A DNA stretch of 51,959 nucleotides from an uncultured Allorhizobium sp. (GCA_958439205.1 OY288189.1:460001-511959); one strand, 5' to 3'; positions 8,321-18,299 are shown, counted from the first letter of the stretch. The notes: generated by a model from the letters alone, not told the origin. Made by a program: numbers and translations.

Positions 8321-10324
8321 TCAGCTTCTTGTCGTTCTCGGGCGACCCGTGGCTGTGGCGGTGATGCGCGCCTCGACGAGCTTGCGTCGACCCTCGATTT
8401 CGGGGGCGTCGAGTTCTTCCTTCAGCAGCAGAACCACATCGACGGCGCCACTCGCCTCGGCTCGGGCCCGCGCGAGTTCGCTCGCCTGATGGCGCGCGGC
8501 GTCCAGCGCCATGGTCTCGTTCGTCATGCGTTCGCTGTCGCCGCCCCCGGTGAGAATGAAGAGCCCCTCTTCCGGCGAACTGACGGTGATCGTGACGCTG
8601 CTGCGCACCTGTCCGACTACCGCGCCGACAGCATTTGCGACGTCCGCATCTGCCGGCACCGCGAAATCGGATGCCAACATCTCGGCGATGGCGGGATAAT
8701 AGACACCTGCCGAGGCACCGAGGCCAATCAGCGGCCGATCAAGCGAAAGGTTGAAGCGGGCAATGCCCGCCTCCCGGCGAAGCGCGCGATCGATGAGCAC
8801 GGACCGGGCCGGATCGACGTCGGCGAGGCTATCTTCCGCGAGGGCTGCGGAGAGAATGACCTCCGCCGATTGGCGGGTGAGGCGATCGACAATGAGTTGA
8901 GCAAGTACTTCAGCCGATGACGCAATCGGCTGGCCGGAGCCATCTTTCTGACGGATCGCCAGCATCATGCCGAGTTCGGCGGCTTTGCGATCCCACTGGC
9001 CCTGCCGGCCCAGAACATGCATCGCATCCGATGGGGTCAGCCCGCAGATATGGACGAGGCCCCGCGCGACGAGGCGGTCGAGCGTCGCCTTCTGCTGGGT
9101 GAAACTGATCAGCTGGTCGAGCGCCAGCGGCACGGCGCCGATCTTCTGGAAAAGCGCTGCCTCCTGTGGCTGGAGGCCAGCTGCAAGGTGATCCGGCACG
9201 CCGGTGCGCACGGCGAAGCGCCCGTCGTGGCGTCCGAGATGCGGGGCGCGGAGCTGGCGCTCGAGCACCTCGGTGATGGCCGTCCCATGGAGGGCGGCTG
9301 CGAGACTCAAAGGGACGAGACGCCGCGGGCCTAGTTCGATTTTGGCCGCAAGGCCGCGATCGTCGAAGCGAACTTCGGAATCGCCTCCAAGTCCGAAAGT
9401 GCGCATCGCGACCGCTTCCACCATTGTCCTGTAGCCACCAACGACGGCGCCGTCCTGGTCGAGCCGTGGTTGGCCGTTTTCCATAACCGCGACGTCGGTC
9501 GTCGTGCCGCCGATATCGGAGACCACGGCATCATCAAGTCCGGTCAGATGGCGAGCACCCACAAGGCTTGCAGCAGGACCGGAGAGGATGGTCTCGATCG
9601 GGCGTAGGCGGGCTTCCGCGGCGGAAATCAGTGCGCCGTCACCGCGGACGACCATCAGCGGCGCCTGGATGCCACGCTCCAGGAGATAGCGCTCGGCCGA
9701 ACCAATCAGCCGGTCGATCATGGCTACAAGGCGGGCGTTGAGAAGCGTGGTCAGCGCGCGGCGCGGGCCTCCGAGCTTCGACGAGAGTTCGTGGCTGCAG
9801 GTGACAGGAAGCCCGGAATGCCGGCGGATGATATCGCGTGCCCGTTGTTCGTGCGCCGGGTTGCGAACAGCGAAATAGCCGGCGATCGCAAAGGACGAGA
9901 CATTGGCCGAGAGTTCGGGAAGGGCGGCCTCCAGGGCGGCGGAATCGAATGGGGTTTCGTTGCCATGCACGTCATGGCCGCCCGCGATGAAGAGGACAGG
10001 ATCATTGCCAAGCGCATCGGCGAGGCCGTCGCGCTTCAGATCCTCGGGGCCGAAACCGATCATGATCAAGCCGGCGCGGCCGCCCTGCCCTTCCACCAGC
10101 GCGTTTGTCGCGAGCGTCGTCGACAGCGAGACAAGTCTGATGGCCGAGGGATCGATTGCTGATTCGGCCAGAACACTTTCGAGCGCGCCGGAGATGCCGA
10201 TCGACAGATCATGGCGGGTGGTCAGCGACTTCGCCTTGGCGACGATCCCATGCTCTTCGCTGTAGATCACGGCGTCGGTGTAGGTGCCGCCGGTGTCGAT
10301 GCCCAGCATGTAATCGGATGTCAC
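8321..10324 (-). CDS. Hydantoinase/oxoprolinase family protein (HyuA-like)
   Basis: About 667 aa from a GTG start at 10324 with GGGGAAGA upstream; ATG five codons later (MLGIDTGGTYTD) is the alternative. The ASKHA-type ATPase signatures are present: GIDTGGTYTDAV at the N-terminus (phosphate-1 loop) and SDIGGTTTDVAVMENG near the middle (phosphate-2). Family members hydrolyse 5-membered cyclic amides in an ATP-dependent way (N-methylhydantoinase A, 5-oxoprolinase) or act in acetone-carboxylase-like complexes. The usual partner subunit (HyuB) is not next to it, so the substrate cannot be assigned. It lies 98 nt downstream of the P450 gene on the same strand. Confidence 0.85.
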   Translation of the reverse strand: MTSDYMLGIDTGGTYTDAVIYSEEHGIVAKAKSLTTRHDLSIGISGALESVLAESAIDPSAIRLVSLSTTLATNALVEGQGGRAGLIMIGFGPEDLKRDGLADALGNDPVLFIAGGHDVHGNETPFDSAALEAALPELSANVSSFAIAGYFAVRNPAHEQRARDIIRRHSGLPVTCSHELSSKLGGPRRALTTLLNARLVAMIDRLIGSAERYLLERGIQAPLMVVRGDGALISAAEARLRPIETILSGPAASLVGARHLTGLDDAVVSDIGGTTTDVAVMENGQPRLDQDGAVVGGYRTMVEAVAMRTFGLGGDSEVRFDDRGLAAKIELGPRRLVPLSLAAALHGTAITEVLERQLRAPHLGRHDGRFAVRTGVPDHLAAGLQPQEAALFQKIGAVPLALDQLISFTQQKATLDRLVARGLVHICGLTPSDAMHVLGRQGQWDRKAAELGMMLAIRQKDGSGQPIASSAEVLAQLIVDRLTRQSAEVILSAALAEDSLADVDPARSVLIDRALRREAGIARFNLSLDRPLIGLGASAGVYYPAIAEMLASDFAVPADADVANAVGAVVGQVRSSVTITVSSPEEGLFILTGGGDSERMTNETMALDAARHQASELARARAEASGAVDVVLLLKEELDAPEIEGRRKLVEARITATATGRPRTTRS

Positions 10325-10422
10325 GCAGTCTTCCCCATAGTGCCCGCCCGGATGGCGACGCAATCCTTATGGCACAGGCATCTGCCCGATTTCCAGCGAA
10401 GGAGCGGCAGGATGACGACGCA

Positions 10423-11826
10423 TTACGGCTTGCGCGGGGTGATCCGCATCGGCAGCCCGCCGGCCGGCTGGGTGGTGAGCTTCTGCACGGGCCAGGGTTT
10501 CGTTTGCGGTGTAGTCTCAAACCGGTAGCGCTGCATGAGGACCGCGAGCGCGATCACCGCCTCCTGCAGGGCGAAGGTCGCACCTATACAGACGCGCGGC
10601 CCTGCCCCAAAAGGCAGATACTGAAAGCGACCGATCTTTTCCCGCTCGCCCGGCAGGAAGCGGGAGGGATCGAACACTCTCGGCTTGTCCCAGTAAAGCT
10701 CGTGGCGATGCAGCGTCCAGGGCATGACCAGAACTGTCGTGCCCTTGGCGATCTCGACGACTTCGCCGTTTGGCGCGGTGTAAAGATCATCGGCAATGGC
10801 GTCGCGGTTGATCGAGGGCGCCGGCGGATAGAGCCGCATGGCTTCCTCGAAGGAGGCGCGCACATGCGGCATCTGGTCGAGCCATTCGACCGGATCGGCA
10901 TCGGTGGCGACGACGGCATCGATCTCGCGCTCCATCGCGTCCCGCACATCAGGACAATGGGCGACGCAATAAAGCGTCCAAGCGAGCGCACGCGCTGTTG
11001 TCTCGTGGCCGGCACCGATGAAGGTCAGGATATTGTCTTCGATTTCCTCAGAGGTCAGGCCGTCAGGTCCCTCGAGTTCAAGCAGGAGCGTGAGGAAGTC
11101 ATCCGGTGCCTTTTCACGCTCGGTGTTGATGATTGCACGGCGATGATCCATGGTCCGGCGCACCAGCTCGCGAAACTTGCGAAGAACACCAAGGCCCCGG
11201 ATGCGCGTAAGGCGCGGGATCCATTTTGGTGCGCGCAGGAGATCGAGGGGATCGATCCGTCCCATGCTGTGCAGGAGATCGTCGACATCCCTGGCGAAAT
11301 CGCCCTGTTCGGAGATGATCCCGCCTGAGAAAAGAGTTTCGGAGAGGATCGCATAGGTAAGTTCGGTCATGTCGACGGCGATATCCCGGACGACGCCTTC
11401 CCCTTGCGATTGATAGCGATCGAGAAAGAGCTCGCTCTGTTCGCGCATCTGGCGGGCAAAGCCACGGGCATGGCGAGGCGTAAAGACGGGCGCCATAGCC
11501 TTGCGGGAGCGCTTCCAGACGGGTCCTTCTGCCGTCAGCAGACCGTCGCGCAGGATGGGACGCAGCACGAGCTGTCGAATCTCGGACATCTCGTAATTCG
11601 AGGCGTTGTCGACGAGCACATGCCGGATGAGGCCGGGATCATTGGCGATGATGGTGGTCTGACCGAAGAAGCGGGTGACGATCCAGGGCCAGGTGTAGGA
11701 CGGTTGCCCCCAGAGCTCGAGCGGGTTGCGCAGCACCGTTCGGATGATTTCGAGCCGGCTGGGCGGGATCGTCCGCGGCACGGGTGCCGGCGGCTCAAAG
11801 GTCGATTTCCGCAGACTGGCGTCCAT
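10423..11826 (-). CDS. Cytochrome P450
   Basis: 467 aa with all P450 hallmarks: the I-helix oxygen-binding motif GAGHETT, the K-helix ExxR in EEAMRLYPPAP, and the heme-thiolate loop FGAGPRVCIGA with Cys413. No N-terminal membrane anchor is visible, so it is a soluble bacterial monooxygenase. The overall style (long I-helix region, RLYPPAP) resembles the CYP4/CYP102-related bacterial group that often oxidises fatty-acid-like substrates; that is inference. There is no ferredoxin or ferredoxin reductase gene in the window, so electrons must come from a partner encoded elsewhere. Confidence 0.92.
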   Translation of the reverse strand: MDASLRKSTFEPPAPVPRTIPPSRLEIIRTVLRNPLELWGQPSYTWPWIVTRFFGQTTIIANDPGLIRHVLVDNASNYEMSEIRQLVLRPILRDGLLTAEGPVWKRSRKAMAPVFTPRHARGFARQMREQSELFLDRYQSQGEGVVRDIAVDMTELTYAILSETLFSGGIISEQGDFARDVDDLLHSMGRIDPLDLLRAPKWIPRLTRIRGLGVLRKFRELVRRTMDHRRAIINTEREKAPDDFLTLLLELEGPDGLTSEEIEDNILTFIGAGHETTARALAWTLYCVAHCPDVRDAMEREIDAVVATDADPVEWLDQMPHVRASFEEAMRLYPPAPSINRDAIADDLYTAPNGEVVEIAKGTTVLVMPWTLHRHELYWDKPRVFDPSRFLPGEREKIGRFQYLPFGAGPRVCIGATFALQEAVIALAVLMQRYRFETTPQTKPWPVQKLTTQPAGGLPMRITPRKP

Positions 11827-11865
11827 GTCGTGCTCCTTCGAGGGCTTAAGGGCCCCCTCAAAGAG

Positions 11866-12837
11866 TTAGAGCAGAGCCTGCAACTCTTCCAGCCGATCAT
11901 TGATCAGCCAGCCGTAATAGTTCTCTTCCGGCCAATTGGCCGCACCGCTGGATCGCTTGGATGCGAGCGCCTGGGCACGCTGTTGCGAACCGCCAATGTT
12001 GAAGAGCGTCGCGGTCAGGCCGGGGTTTGCAGAGATGTCGACATCGGCGATCTCACGGTAGTCGTCGATGGATTTGCGGATGACAGCCGCCATGAAAGCG
12101 AGCGAGATATCCGGATCCATGATCGCCGTGTAGACATCCGCTGCGTCGTTCTCGTCGAGCTTCTGGTAGCCTGACTTTTCATGCACCAGATCCGACAGCA
12201 TCAATGCCGTGAGCGGATTGATCTGACCCAGACCGAATGTCTGACCCGCATAGAACGGCTGGAAGAAGACGGCGCTGAAGCGGTTGTTGGGATAAGATGA
12301 ACCGCCAACGGACTTTCCGCGGAAGCTATCCTCCCAGACATTTTCCCGGCAGGTCCACAGGCGATAGGAGTCCGAATAGCCGTTGCATTCGGCAAATTCC
12401 GGCCGGCTGACAAAATCAGAAATGCTCTCGTCCTTGTAGCCGAAGCGGAAGCTGTTGCCGGCGTAGGAAGCCGCCTTCACATAATAGCTTTGCAGGCTGT
12501 CATAGGCGTCGACATTATAGGTGTGCTCGCCGACGATCGCGCCGACCATGTGAATGGGCGCGATGCCATAGGCAGACGCGGTCTTCTTGATCTTGCCAAC
12601 GAGCGCGGAGTCCGTGCGCAGGAGATCGCGGACCTTCTCGTATTTCACGTCGAAGCTGGTCTTGCCCGCCTTGGTGCGGCGCACGGATGCGCCCGGGATG
12701 GCCGGCTGCTCTGCATTGCGATTGCCTGGCGGCACCTTGTCGGCAGCAAAGGTTACTGCGGGAGCGAGCCCGGACAGTCCCAATGCGACGATGATGATCC
12801 TGGTGATGTTCAGCACGATGCGCGGCCCCTCGGACAT
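11866..12837 (-). CDS. DUF1402 family exported protein, lytic-transglycosylase-like
   Basis: 323 aa from ATG 12837 (AAGGA just upstream; ATG at 12864 or an internal GTG are alternatives). The N-terminus is a signal peptide with a hydrophobic core and probable cleavage after VTFAA (about residue 32), so it is periplasmic. The body matches the rhizobial DUF1402 family. Its motifs follow the order seen in lysozyme-like lytic transglycosylases: an early Glu (E104 in IVGEHTYN), then GLGQINPLTA (compare G-x-MQ-x-P-x-TA) and LFNIGG (compare YNAG). A peptidoglycan-cleaving role is therefore inferred, not established. It lies downstream of hslU on the same strand, separated by a long hairpin. Confidence 0.8.
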   Translation of the reverse strand: MSEGPRIVLNITRIIIVALGLSGLAPAVTFAADKVPPGNRNAEQPAIPGASVRRTKAGKTSFDVKYEKVRDLLRTDSALVGKIKKTASAYGIAPIHMVGAIVGEHTYNVDAYDSLQSYYVKAASYAGNSFRFGYKDESISDFVSRPEFAECNGYSDSYRLWTCRENVWEDSFRGKSVGGSSYPNNRFSAVFFQPFYAGQTFGLGQINPLTALMLSDLVHEKSGYQKLDENDAADVYTAIMDPDISLAFMAAVIRKSIDDYREIADVDISANPGLTATLFNIGGSQQRAQALASKRSSGAANWPEENYYGWLINDRLEELQALL

Positions 12838-12919
12838 TTGTCCTTGAACGGATTGGCGACGCATGGTGGCCGACACCCGACAGCGGCACTCCTTACATAA
12901 GGCCTGCCTGTATTGTCGA

Positions 12920-12969
12920 TATGGGACGCTTTCACTTTCCCGGCACGCCCGGGGTGAAAGCGACCCATA
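12920..12969. repeat. Long hairpin between hslU and the DUF1402 gene
   Basis: Outer arms at 12920-12935 and 12954-12969 (TATGGGaCGCTTTCAC / GTGAAAGCGaCCCATA) pair over 16 positions with one A/A mismatch. An inner stem CCCGG-CACGC-CCGGG at 12939-12953 extends it past a 3-nt bulge. No T-tract follows on the minus strand, so it is not a classic rho-independent terminator for hslU (stop at 12982). It could be an mRNA-stabilising element, a rho-assisted terminator or part of a small RNA. Confidence 0.7.
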
Positions 12970-12981
12970 GATGCACAAAGA

Positions 12982-14289
12982 TCACAGGATGTAGCGGCTC
13001 AGGTCTGTATTGGCGGCGAGATCGCCGACATGCTGCTGAACATAAGCCGAGTCGATCATCACAGCCGAGCCGCCCCGATCCGGTGCGTGGAAGGAGATCT
13101 CATCCAGGACTCGCTCCATGACCGTCTGCAGGCGACGGGCTCCAATGTTCTCGACGGTTTCGTTGAGCTGAACCGCGACATCGGCGAGCGCATCAATCGC
13201 ATCCTCGGTGAAATCGAGGTTGAGCTCTTCGGTCGCCATCAGCGCCTTGTACTGGCGGATGAGACTCGCCTCGGTCTCCGTCAGGATGCGACGGAAGTCT
13301 TCCTTTGTCAGCGGCTTCAGCTCGACCCGGATCGGCAGACGACCCTGGAGTTCCGGCAGAAGGTCGGAGGGCTTGGAGACGTGGAAGGCTCCCGATGCGA
13401 TAAAGAGAATATGGTCGGTCTTCACCGGTCCATACTTTGTCGCAACGGTCGTGCCTTCGACGAGCGGAAGCAAGTCGCGCTGTACGCCTTCGCGCGAAAC
13501 GCCGGCGCCCATGGCGCCTTCGCGGGCGGCGATCTTGTCGATTTCGTCGAGGAAGACGATGCCGTCATTCTCGACAGACCGCAGCGCTTCCCGCTGGATG
13601 ACTTCGTTGTCGATCAACTTGTCCGACTCGTCACGGATCAAGTCGGCATACGATGCCTTCACTGTGGTCCGGACCTTCTTGGTGCGGTTGCCCATGGCCT
13701 TGCCGAACATTTCGGACAGATTGAGGATGCCGATATTGGCACCTGGCATGCCGGGGACTTCAAAGCCGGGCGAACCGGAGCCACTATCCGCCACCTCAAT
13801 GTCGATCTCCTTGTCATCGAGTTCGCCGCTGCGCAGCTTCTTGCGGAAGCTGTCGCGGGTGGCGGGAGACGCAGTGGCGCCGACCAGGGCATCGAGCACG
13901 CGCTCTTCGGCCAGCTGGTGGGCCTTGGCCTGCAATTCGAGACGCTTCTTGTCGCGGATCAGCGCAATACCGATCTCGACCAGATCGCGGATGATCTGCT
14001 CCACGTCGCGGCCGACATAGCCGACTTCGGTGAACTTGGTGGCCTCGACCTTGATGAAGGGGGCGCCGGCAAGCTTGGCGAGGCGGCGGGAGATCTCGGT
14101 CTTGCCGACACCAGTCGGTCCGATCATCAGGATGTTCTTCGGCATGACCTCGTCGCGAAGGTCTTCCGAGAGCTGCTGCCGGCGCCAGCGGTTGCGCAGC
14201 GCGATCGCGACCGCCCGCTTGGCGTCATGCTGGCCGATGATATGGCGGTCGAGCTCGGAGACGATCTCGCGCGGAGAAAAATTGGTCAT
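12982..14289 (-). CDS. hslU: ATP-dependent protease ATPase subunit HslU (ClpY)
   Basis: 435 aa AAA+ unfoldase that feeds substrates to the HslV peptidase in a cytosolic heat-shock-type protease. The Walker A GPTGVGKT is at residues 57-64, the Walker B/DEID is in [11 protein letters not shown], and the protein ends in SRYIL, the C-terminal tail that docks into HslV. The I-domain (about 110-240) is intact. It follows hslV by 69 nt on the same strand. In some rhizobia an acetyltransferase gene separates the two; here none does. Confidence 0.97.
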   Translation of the reverse strand: MTNFSPREIVSELDRHIIGQHDAKRAVAIALRNRWRRQQLSEDLRDEVMPKNILMIGPTGVGKTEISRRLAKLAGAPFIKVEATKFTEVGYVGRDVEQIIRDLVEIGIALIRDKKRLELQAKAHQLAEERVLDALVGATASPATRDSFRKKLRSGELDDKEIDIEVADSGSGSPGFEVPGMPGANIGILNLSEMFGKAMGNRTKKVRTTVKASYADLIRDESDKLIDNEVIQREALRSVENDGIVFLDEIDKIAAREGAMGAGVSREGVQRDLLPLVEGTTVATKYGPVKTDHILFIASGAFHVSKPSDLLPELQGRLPIRVELKPLTKEDFRRILTETEASLIRQYKALMATEELNLDFTEDAIDALADVAVQLNETVENIGARRLQTVMERVLDEISFHAPDRGGSAVMIDSAYVQQHVGDLAANTDLSRYIL

Positions 14290-14358
14290 TTCGAGTTGCT
14301 CCTCACGATGCCGCAGAACCGCGCATCGTCGCTTGCGGTGGGACGTTTTCGGCAGCCG

Positions 14359-14886
14359 TCAGTCGGCGTCGAGGGTTTCAACCACCATGTTGTTATTGGT
14401 GTAGACGCAGATCTCGCCGGCGATCGTCAAAGCGCGCCTGGCGATGTCCTCTGCCGAGCGATCGGTGTCCATGAGTGCACGCGCAGCCGCATAGGCAAAG
14501 TTGCCGCCAGAGCCGATCGCGATCGTGCCGTGCTCAGGCTCCAACACGTCACCATTGCCGGTGATCGCGAGCGTGATCGACTTGTCGGCCACCAGCATCA
14601 TGGCTTCGAGATTGCGCAGATACTTGTCGGTGCGCCAGTCCTTCGCGAGCTCGACGGCGGCGCGCATCAGCTGGCCGGGATATTGCTCGAGCTTCTTCTC
14701 GAGACGATCGAGCAGGGTGAAGGCATCGGCGGTCGCGCCGGCGAAGCCTGCGATCACGTCGCCGCCCTTGCCGATGCGGCGGACCTTGCGCGCATTGCCC
14801 TTCATCACGGTCTGGCCGAGGCTGACCTGTCCGTCACCGGCCATCACCACCTTGCCGTCCTTGCGTACGGTAATAATCGTTGTCAT
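14359..14886 (-). CDS. hslV: ATP-dependent protease peptidase subunit HslV (ClpQ)
   Basis: 175 aa, proteasome-beta-like threonine peptidase. The N-terminus [20 protein letters not shown] shows that removal of Met exposes the catalytic Thr, as in E. coli Hsl[16 protein letters not shown] is also diagnostic. It forms a dodecamer capped by HslU hexamers. It starts about 200 nt from the divergent hisB start, so the two share a promoter region at 14887-15085; I could not identify a convincing heat-shock promoter there. Confidence 0.97.
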   Translation of the reverse strand: MTTIITVRKDGKVVMAGDGQVSLGQTVMKGNARKVRRIGKGGDVIAGFAGATADAFTLLDRLEKKLEQYPGQLMRAAVELAKDWRTDKYLRNLEAMMLVADKSITLAITGNGDVLEPEHGTIAIGSGGNFAYAAARALMDTDRSAEDIARRALTIAGEICVYTNNNMVVETLDAD

Positions 14887-15085
14887 CAGTCACCTGTCAC
14901 CCGCTCTGCGGGCCTTGTGGAACGGGCTGTCAGACCCGGTTTGTCGGTTCCTATGTAAGTGGGCTTTCGACGATTGCAATCTGCGGCAAAAGCTCTGACA
15001 CCGCCTTGCGGCAGCGCAATGTAACTTCTGGATATTTCACCGCCCTGCTGTTATGGGAGGGCCGAGATCCTCATGGAGCAGCCAA

Positions 15086-15682
15086 ATGGCAGAGCGTAAA
15101 GGCGAAGTTTCCCGCAAGACCAACGAAACCTCGGTCTCGGTTTCCGTCCATATCGACGGCACCGGCACGGGCAAGATTTCGACGGGCGTGGGCTTCTTCG
15201 ACCATATGCTCGACCAGCTCTGCCGCCACTCGCTGATCGACATGGATATCGACGTGAAGGGCGACCTGCATATCGACGATCACCACACCGTCGAGGACAC
15301 GGGCATCGCGCTCGGTCAGGCGATTTCCAAGGCGCTCGGCGACCGCAAAGGCATCGCGCGTTATGCGTCGATCGACCTTGCCATGGACGAGACGATGACG
15401 AAGGCGGCCATCGACGTCTCCGGCCGTCCTTTCTTGGTCTGGAACGTCAATTTCAGCGCGCCGAAGATCGGCACGTTCGACACCGAGCTGGTGCGCGAAT
15501 TCTTCCAGGCTCTCGCCCAGAACGCTGGGATCACGCTACATGTGCTGAACCATTACGGCGCGAACAACCATCATATTGCCGAGACCTGCTTCAAGGCGGT
15601 CGCGCGCGCGCTTCGCACAGCAACCGAAGTCGATCCGCGACAGGCAAATCGTATCCCCTCCACCAAGGGCACCCTGGTTTAA
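15086..15682 (+). CDS. hisB: Imidazoleglycerol-phosphate dehydratase
   Basis: 198 aa monofunctional HisB, sixth step of histidine synthesis (imidazoleglycerol phosphate to imidazoleacetol phosphate), Mn-dependent. Both metal-binding repeats are visible: HHTVEDTG in the first half and [10 protein letters not shown] in the second. ATG 15086 is preferred because TGGAG lies 8 nt upstream and family members begin with a short tail before [10 protein letters not shown]. First gene of the his-coaA plus-strand cluster. Confidence 0.96.
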   Translation: MAERKGEVSRKTNETSVSVSVHIDGTGTGKISTGVGFFDHMLDQLCRHSLIDMDIDVKGDLHIDDHHTVEDTGIALGQAISKALGDRKGIARYASIDLAMDETMTKAAIDVSGRPFLVWNVNFSAPKIGTFDTELVREFFQALAQNAGITLHVLNHYGANNHHIAETCFKAVARALRTATEVDPRQANRIPSTKGTLV

Positions 15683-15684
15683 GG

Positions 15685-15712
15685 GGCAGCTTCCCCCACG
15701 GGGGAAACTGCC
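15685..15712 (+). repeat. Intercistronic hairpin between hisB and hisH
   Basis: GGCAG-c-TTCCCC (15685-15696) pairs with GGGGAA-a-CTGCC (15701-15712) around a CACG loop, directly after the hisB stop. There is no T-tract, so it is more likely an mRNA-processing or stabilising stem, or a partial attenuator, than a terminator. Confidence 0.6.
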
Positions 15713-15769
15713 ACCTTGCTCCGGTTCGGACGTTGAAGCCGAACCGTTGAGCAGAAAGGACTGGAAGAC

Positions 15770-16420
15770 ATGCGTGTAGCTATCATCGATTACGGCTCGG
15801 GCAATTTGCGCTCGGCCACCAAGGCCTTTGAACGGGCCGCCCGCGAGGCCGGCCTTAACGCCGAGATCGAACTCACCGACAAGGCAGACCGGGTCGCGAC
15901 CGCCGACCGGATCGTACTTCCGGGTGTCGGTGCCTATGCCGACTGCCGTAGGGGACTCGATGCGGTCCCCGGCATGCATGATGCGATCACCGACGTTGTC
16001 GAGAAGAAGGGCCGTCCCTTCTTCGGTATCTGCGTCGGCATGCAGCTGATGTCATCGCGCGGGCTCGAGAAAACCGTGACCGACGGATTTGGCTGGATCG
16101 AAGGCGATGTCGTCGAGATGACGCCGTCCGATCCCTTCCTCAAGATCCCGCAGATCGGCTGGAATACGCTGACGCTCAACCGGCCGCATCCCCTGTTTGA
16201 CGGCATTCCGACAGGGTCTGACGGGCTGCACGCCTATTTCGTGCATTCCTATCACCTCGCTGCGCGCAAGCCCGAGGATGTCATCGCAACGACCGATTAC
16301 GGTGGCGCGATGACCGCCTTTGTCGGGCGCGACAACATGGTGGGTGCGCAATTCCATCCCGAGAAGAGCCAGGCACTCGGCCTGAAACTCATCGCCAATT
16401 TCCTGACCTGGAAGCCCTGA
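15770..16420 (+). CDS. hisH: Imidazole glycerol phosphate synthase, glutaminase subunit HisH
   Basis: 216 aa class-I glutamine amidotransferase that delivers ammonia to HisF. The catalytic triad is visible: Cys88 in [10 protein letters not shown], and His196 and Glu198 in AQFHPEKSQ. The start is supported by AAAGGA upstream. It lies 87 nt after hisB; in several rhizobia a small DUF2628 membrane-protein gene occupies this spot, and here there is only the hairpin. hisA follows 17 nt downstream. Confidence 0.97.
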   Translation: MRVAIIDYGSGNLRSATKAFERAAREAGLNAEIELTDKADRVATADRIVLPGVGAYADCRRGLDAVPGMHDAITDVVEKKGRPFFGICVGMQLMSSRGLEKTVTDGFGWIEGDVVEMTPSDPFLKIPQIGWNTLTLNRPHPLFDGIPTGSDGLHAYFVHSYHLAARKPEDVIATTDYGGAMTAFVGRDNMVGAQFHPEKSQALGLKLIANFLTWKP

Positions 16421-16437
16421 AGGGCACGGATACTCCC

Positions 16438-17172
16438 ATGATCCTTTTTCCCGCCATCGACCTCAAGGACGGCCAGTGCGTTCGCCTCAAGCTGGGCGAC
16501 ATGGACCAGGCGACCGTCTACAATCCCGATCCGGCAGCCCAGGCGCGCGCCTTCGAAGACCAGGGCTTCGAATGGCTGCATGTCGTCGATCTCAACGGTG
16601 CCTTCGCCGGTGAAAGCGTCAATGGCGCGGCCGTCGATGCGATCCTGAAGGCGACGAAGAACCCGGTGCAGCTCGGCGGCGGCATTCGCACGCTCGACCA
16701 TATCGAGAGCTGGCTGTCACGCGGGTTGTCGCGCGTGATCCTCGGTACGGTTGCCGTGCGTGATCCGGCGCTTGTCATCGGAGCCTGCAAGCGCTTCCCC
16801 GGCAAGGTCGCCGTCGGCATCGACGCCAAGGGTGGCAAGGTTGCCGTCGAGGGTTGGGCGGAAGCGTCCGAACTCGGCGTGATCGAACTCGCCCAGCGTT
16901 TCGAAGGCGCCGGCGTTGCGGCCATCATCTATACCGACATCGACCGCGACGGGATCCTGACCGGGATCAACTGGGCCTCGACGCTGGAACTGGCCCAAGC
17001 CGTTTCGATCCCCGTAATTGCATCGGGCGGCCTCGCCTCGATCGAAGACATCAAGCGCATGCTCGAACCCGATGCGAAGAAGCTTGAAGGTGCGATTTCG
17101 GGCCGTGCGCTTTATGATGGGCGCATCGACCCTGCGGAAGCGCTGGCGCTGATCAAGGCTGGAAGAGGCTGA
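16438..17172 (+). CDS. hisA: ProFAR isomerase HisA
   Basis: 244 aa (beta/alpha)8 barrel that isomerises ProFAR to PRFAR, fourth step of histidine synthesis. Asp8 in FPAIDLKDG and the second catalytic Asp in IYTDIDRDG are present, as are the two phosphate-binding glycine segments (GGGIRTLD and ASGGLAS). It lies 17 nt after hisH and 10 nt before hisF, in one operon. Confidence 0.97.
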   Translation: MILFPAIDLKDGQCVRLKLGDMDQATVYNPDPAAQARAFEDQGFEWLHVVDLNGAFAGESVNGAAVDAILKATKNPVQLGGGIRTLDHIESWLSRGLSRVILGTVAVRDPALVIGACKRFPGKVAVGIDAKGGKVAVEGWAEASELGVIELAQRFEGAGVAAIIYTDIDRDGILTGINWASTLELAQAVSIPVIASGGLASIEDIKRMLEPDAKKLEGAISGRALYDGRIDPAEALALIKAGRG

Positions 17173-17182
17173 GGACCAAACC

Positions 17183-17959
17183 ATGACACTCAAGGCCCGC
17201 GTGATCCCCTGCCTCGACGTCAAGGACGGCCGCGTCGTCAAGGGCGTCAACTTCGTCGATCTGATCGATGCCGGTGACCCGGTCGAGGCTGCCAAGGCTT
17301 ATGACGCCGCAGGCGCCGATGAGCTCTGCTTCCTCGATATCACCGCGTCCTCCGACAATCGCGACACGATCTTCGATGTGGTCGCCCAGACGGCCGATCA
17401 TTGCTTCATGCCGCTGACGGTCGGCGGTGGCGTTCGCGCCGTCGCCGATATCCGCAAGCTCCTGCTCTGCGGCGCCGACAAGGTGTCGATCAATTCGGCA
17501 GCGGTGAAGAACCCCGATTTCGTGGCGGAAGCCGCCGACAAGTTCGGCAACCAGTGCATTGTCGTTTCGATCGATGCGAAGAAGGTGTCCGCTGCCGGCG
17601 AAACGGATCGCTGGGAGATCTTCACCCATGGCGGACGCCAGCCGACGGGCATCGATGCGGTAGAGTTCGCGGTGAAGATGGTCGAGCGCGGCGCCGGCGA
17701 ACTGCTGGTCACGTCCATGGACCGGGACGGCACCAAGAGCGGTTACGACATCGGCCTCACCCGCATGATCGCGGACAGCGTTCGCGTGCCCGTTATCGCC
17801 TCGGGCGGTGTTGGCAATCTCGATGATCTGGTCGCCGGCATTCGCGACGGACATGCGACTGCGGTTCTCGCTGCCTCGATCTTCCACTTCGGCACCTATT
17901 CGATTGCAGAGGCAAAGGCCCACATGGCCGCAGCCGGCATCGCCATGCGTCTCGACTGA
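17183..17959 (+). CDS. hisF: Imidazole glycerol phosphate synthase, cyclase subunit HisF
   Basis: 258 aa barrel that joins HisH ammonia to PRFAR to give imidazoleglycerol phosphate and AICAR. The catalytic Asp12 is in [14 protein letters not shown] and the second Asp is in [13 protein letters not shown]. Full length compared with family members. hisE starts 16 nt downstream. Confidence 0.97.
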   Translation: MTLKARVIPCLDVKDGRVVKGVNFVDLIDAGDPVEAAKAYDAAGADELCFLDITASSDNRDTIFDVVAQTADHCFMPLTVGGGVRAVADIRKLLLCGADKVSINSAAVKNPDFVAEAADKFGNQCIVVSIDAKKVSAAGETDRWEIFTHGGRQPTGIDAVEFAVKMVERGAGELLVTSMDRDGTKSGYDIGLTRMIADSVRVPVIASGGVGNLDDLVAGIRDGHATAVLAASIFHFGTYSIAEAKAHMAAAGIAMRLD

Positions 17960-17975
17960 CGCGGAAAGGCTTGTC

Positions 17976-18299
17976 ATGAGCAATTTCACTCTTGCCGATC
18001 TGGAGGCCATCGTCGCCAGCCGGGCTCAGGCGGATCCGAGCCAGTCCTGGACGGCGAAACTCGTGGCGGGCGGGCAGGCGAAAGCGGCGAAGAAGCTGGG
18101 CGAAGAGGCGATCGAGGCTGTCATGGCTGCGGTCAAGGACGATCGCGAGAACCTCGTCTACGAGAGCGCAGACCTGCTCTATCACCTGATGGTCGTATTG
18201 AAAATTGCGGACATCCCTTTACAAGCAGTGATGCAGGAACTTGAGCGCCGGACCGCTCAGACGGGCCTGAATGAGAAGGCCAGTCGGCAGGATCCATGA
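17976..18299 (+). CDS. hisE: Phosphoribosyl-ATP pyrophosphatase HisE
   Basis: 107 aa monofunctional HisE, which hydrolyses phosphoribosyl-ATP to phosphoribosyl-AMP (second step of histidine synthesis). The MazG-like helical fold is recognisable from [13 protein letters not shown] and the acidic [11 protein letters not shown] segment. ATG 17976 follows GGAAAGG. The stop overlaps the coaA start (ATGA), so coaA is translationally coupled to the his genes. Confidence 0.95.
   Translation: MSNFTLADLEAIVASRAQADPSQSWTAKLVAGGQAKAAKKLGEEAIEAVMAAVKDDRENLVYESADLLYHLMVVLKIADIPLQAVMQELERRTAQTGLNEKASRQDP

Noticed and set aside
10371..10386. TGGCAC...TCTGC resembling a sigma-54 promoter between the P450 and hydantoinase genes
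   Set aside because: The GG-GC spacing is one base too long and the orientation (plus) faces away from both flanking genes, which are on the minus strand.
13030..14958. Long open frame on plus opposite hslU/hslV (642 codons)
   Set aside because: Antisense shadow of two clear genes; no recognisable domain and no ribosome site.
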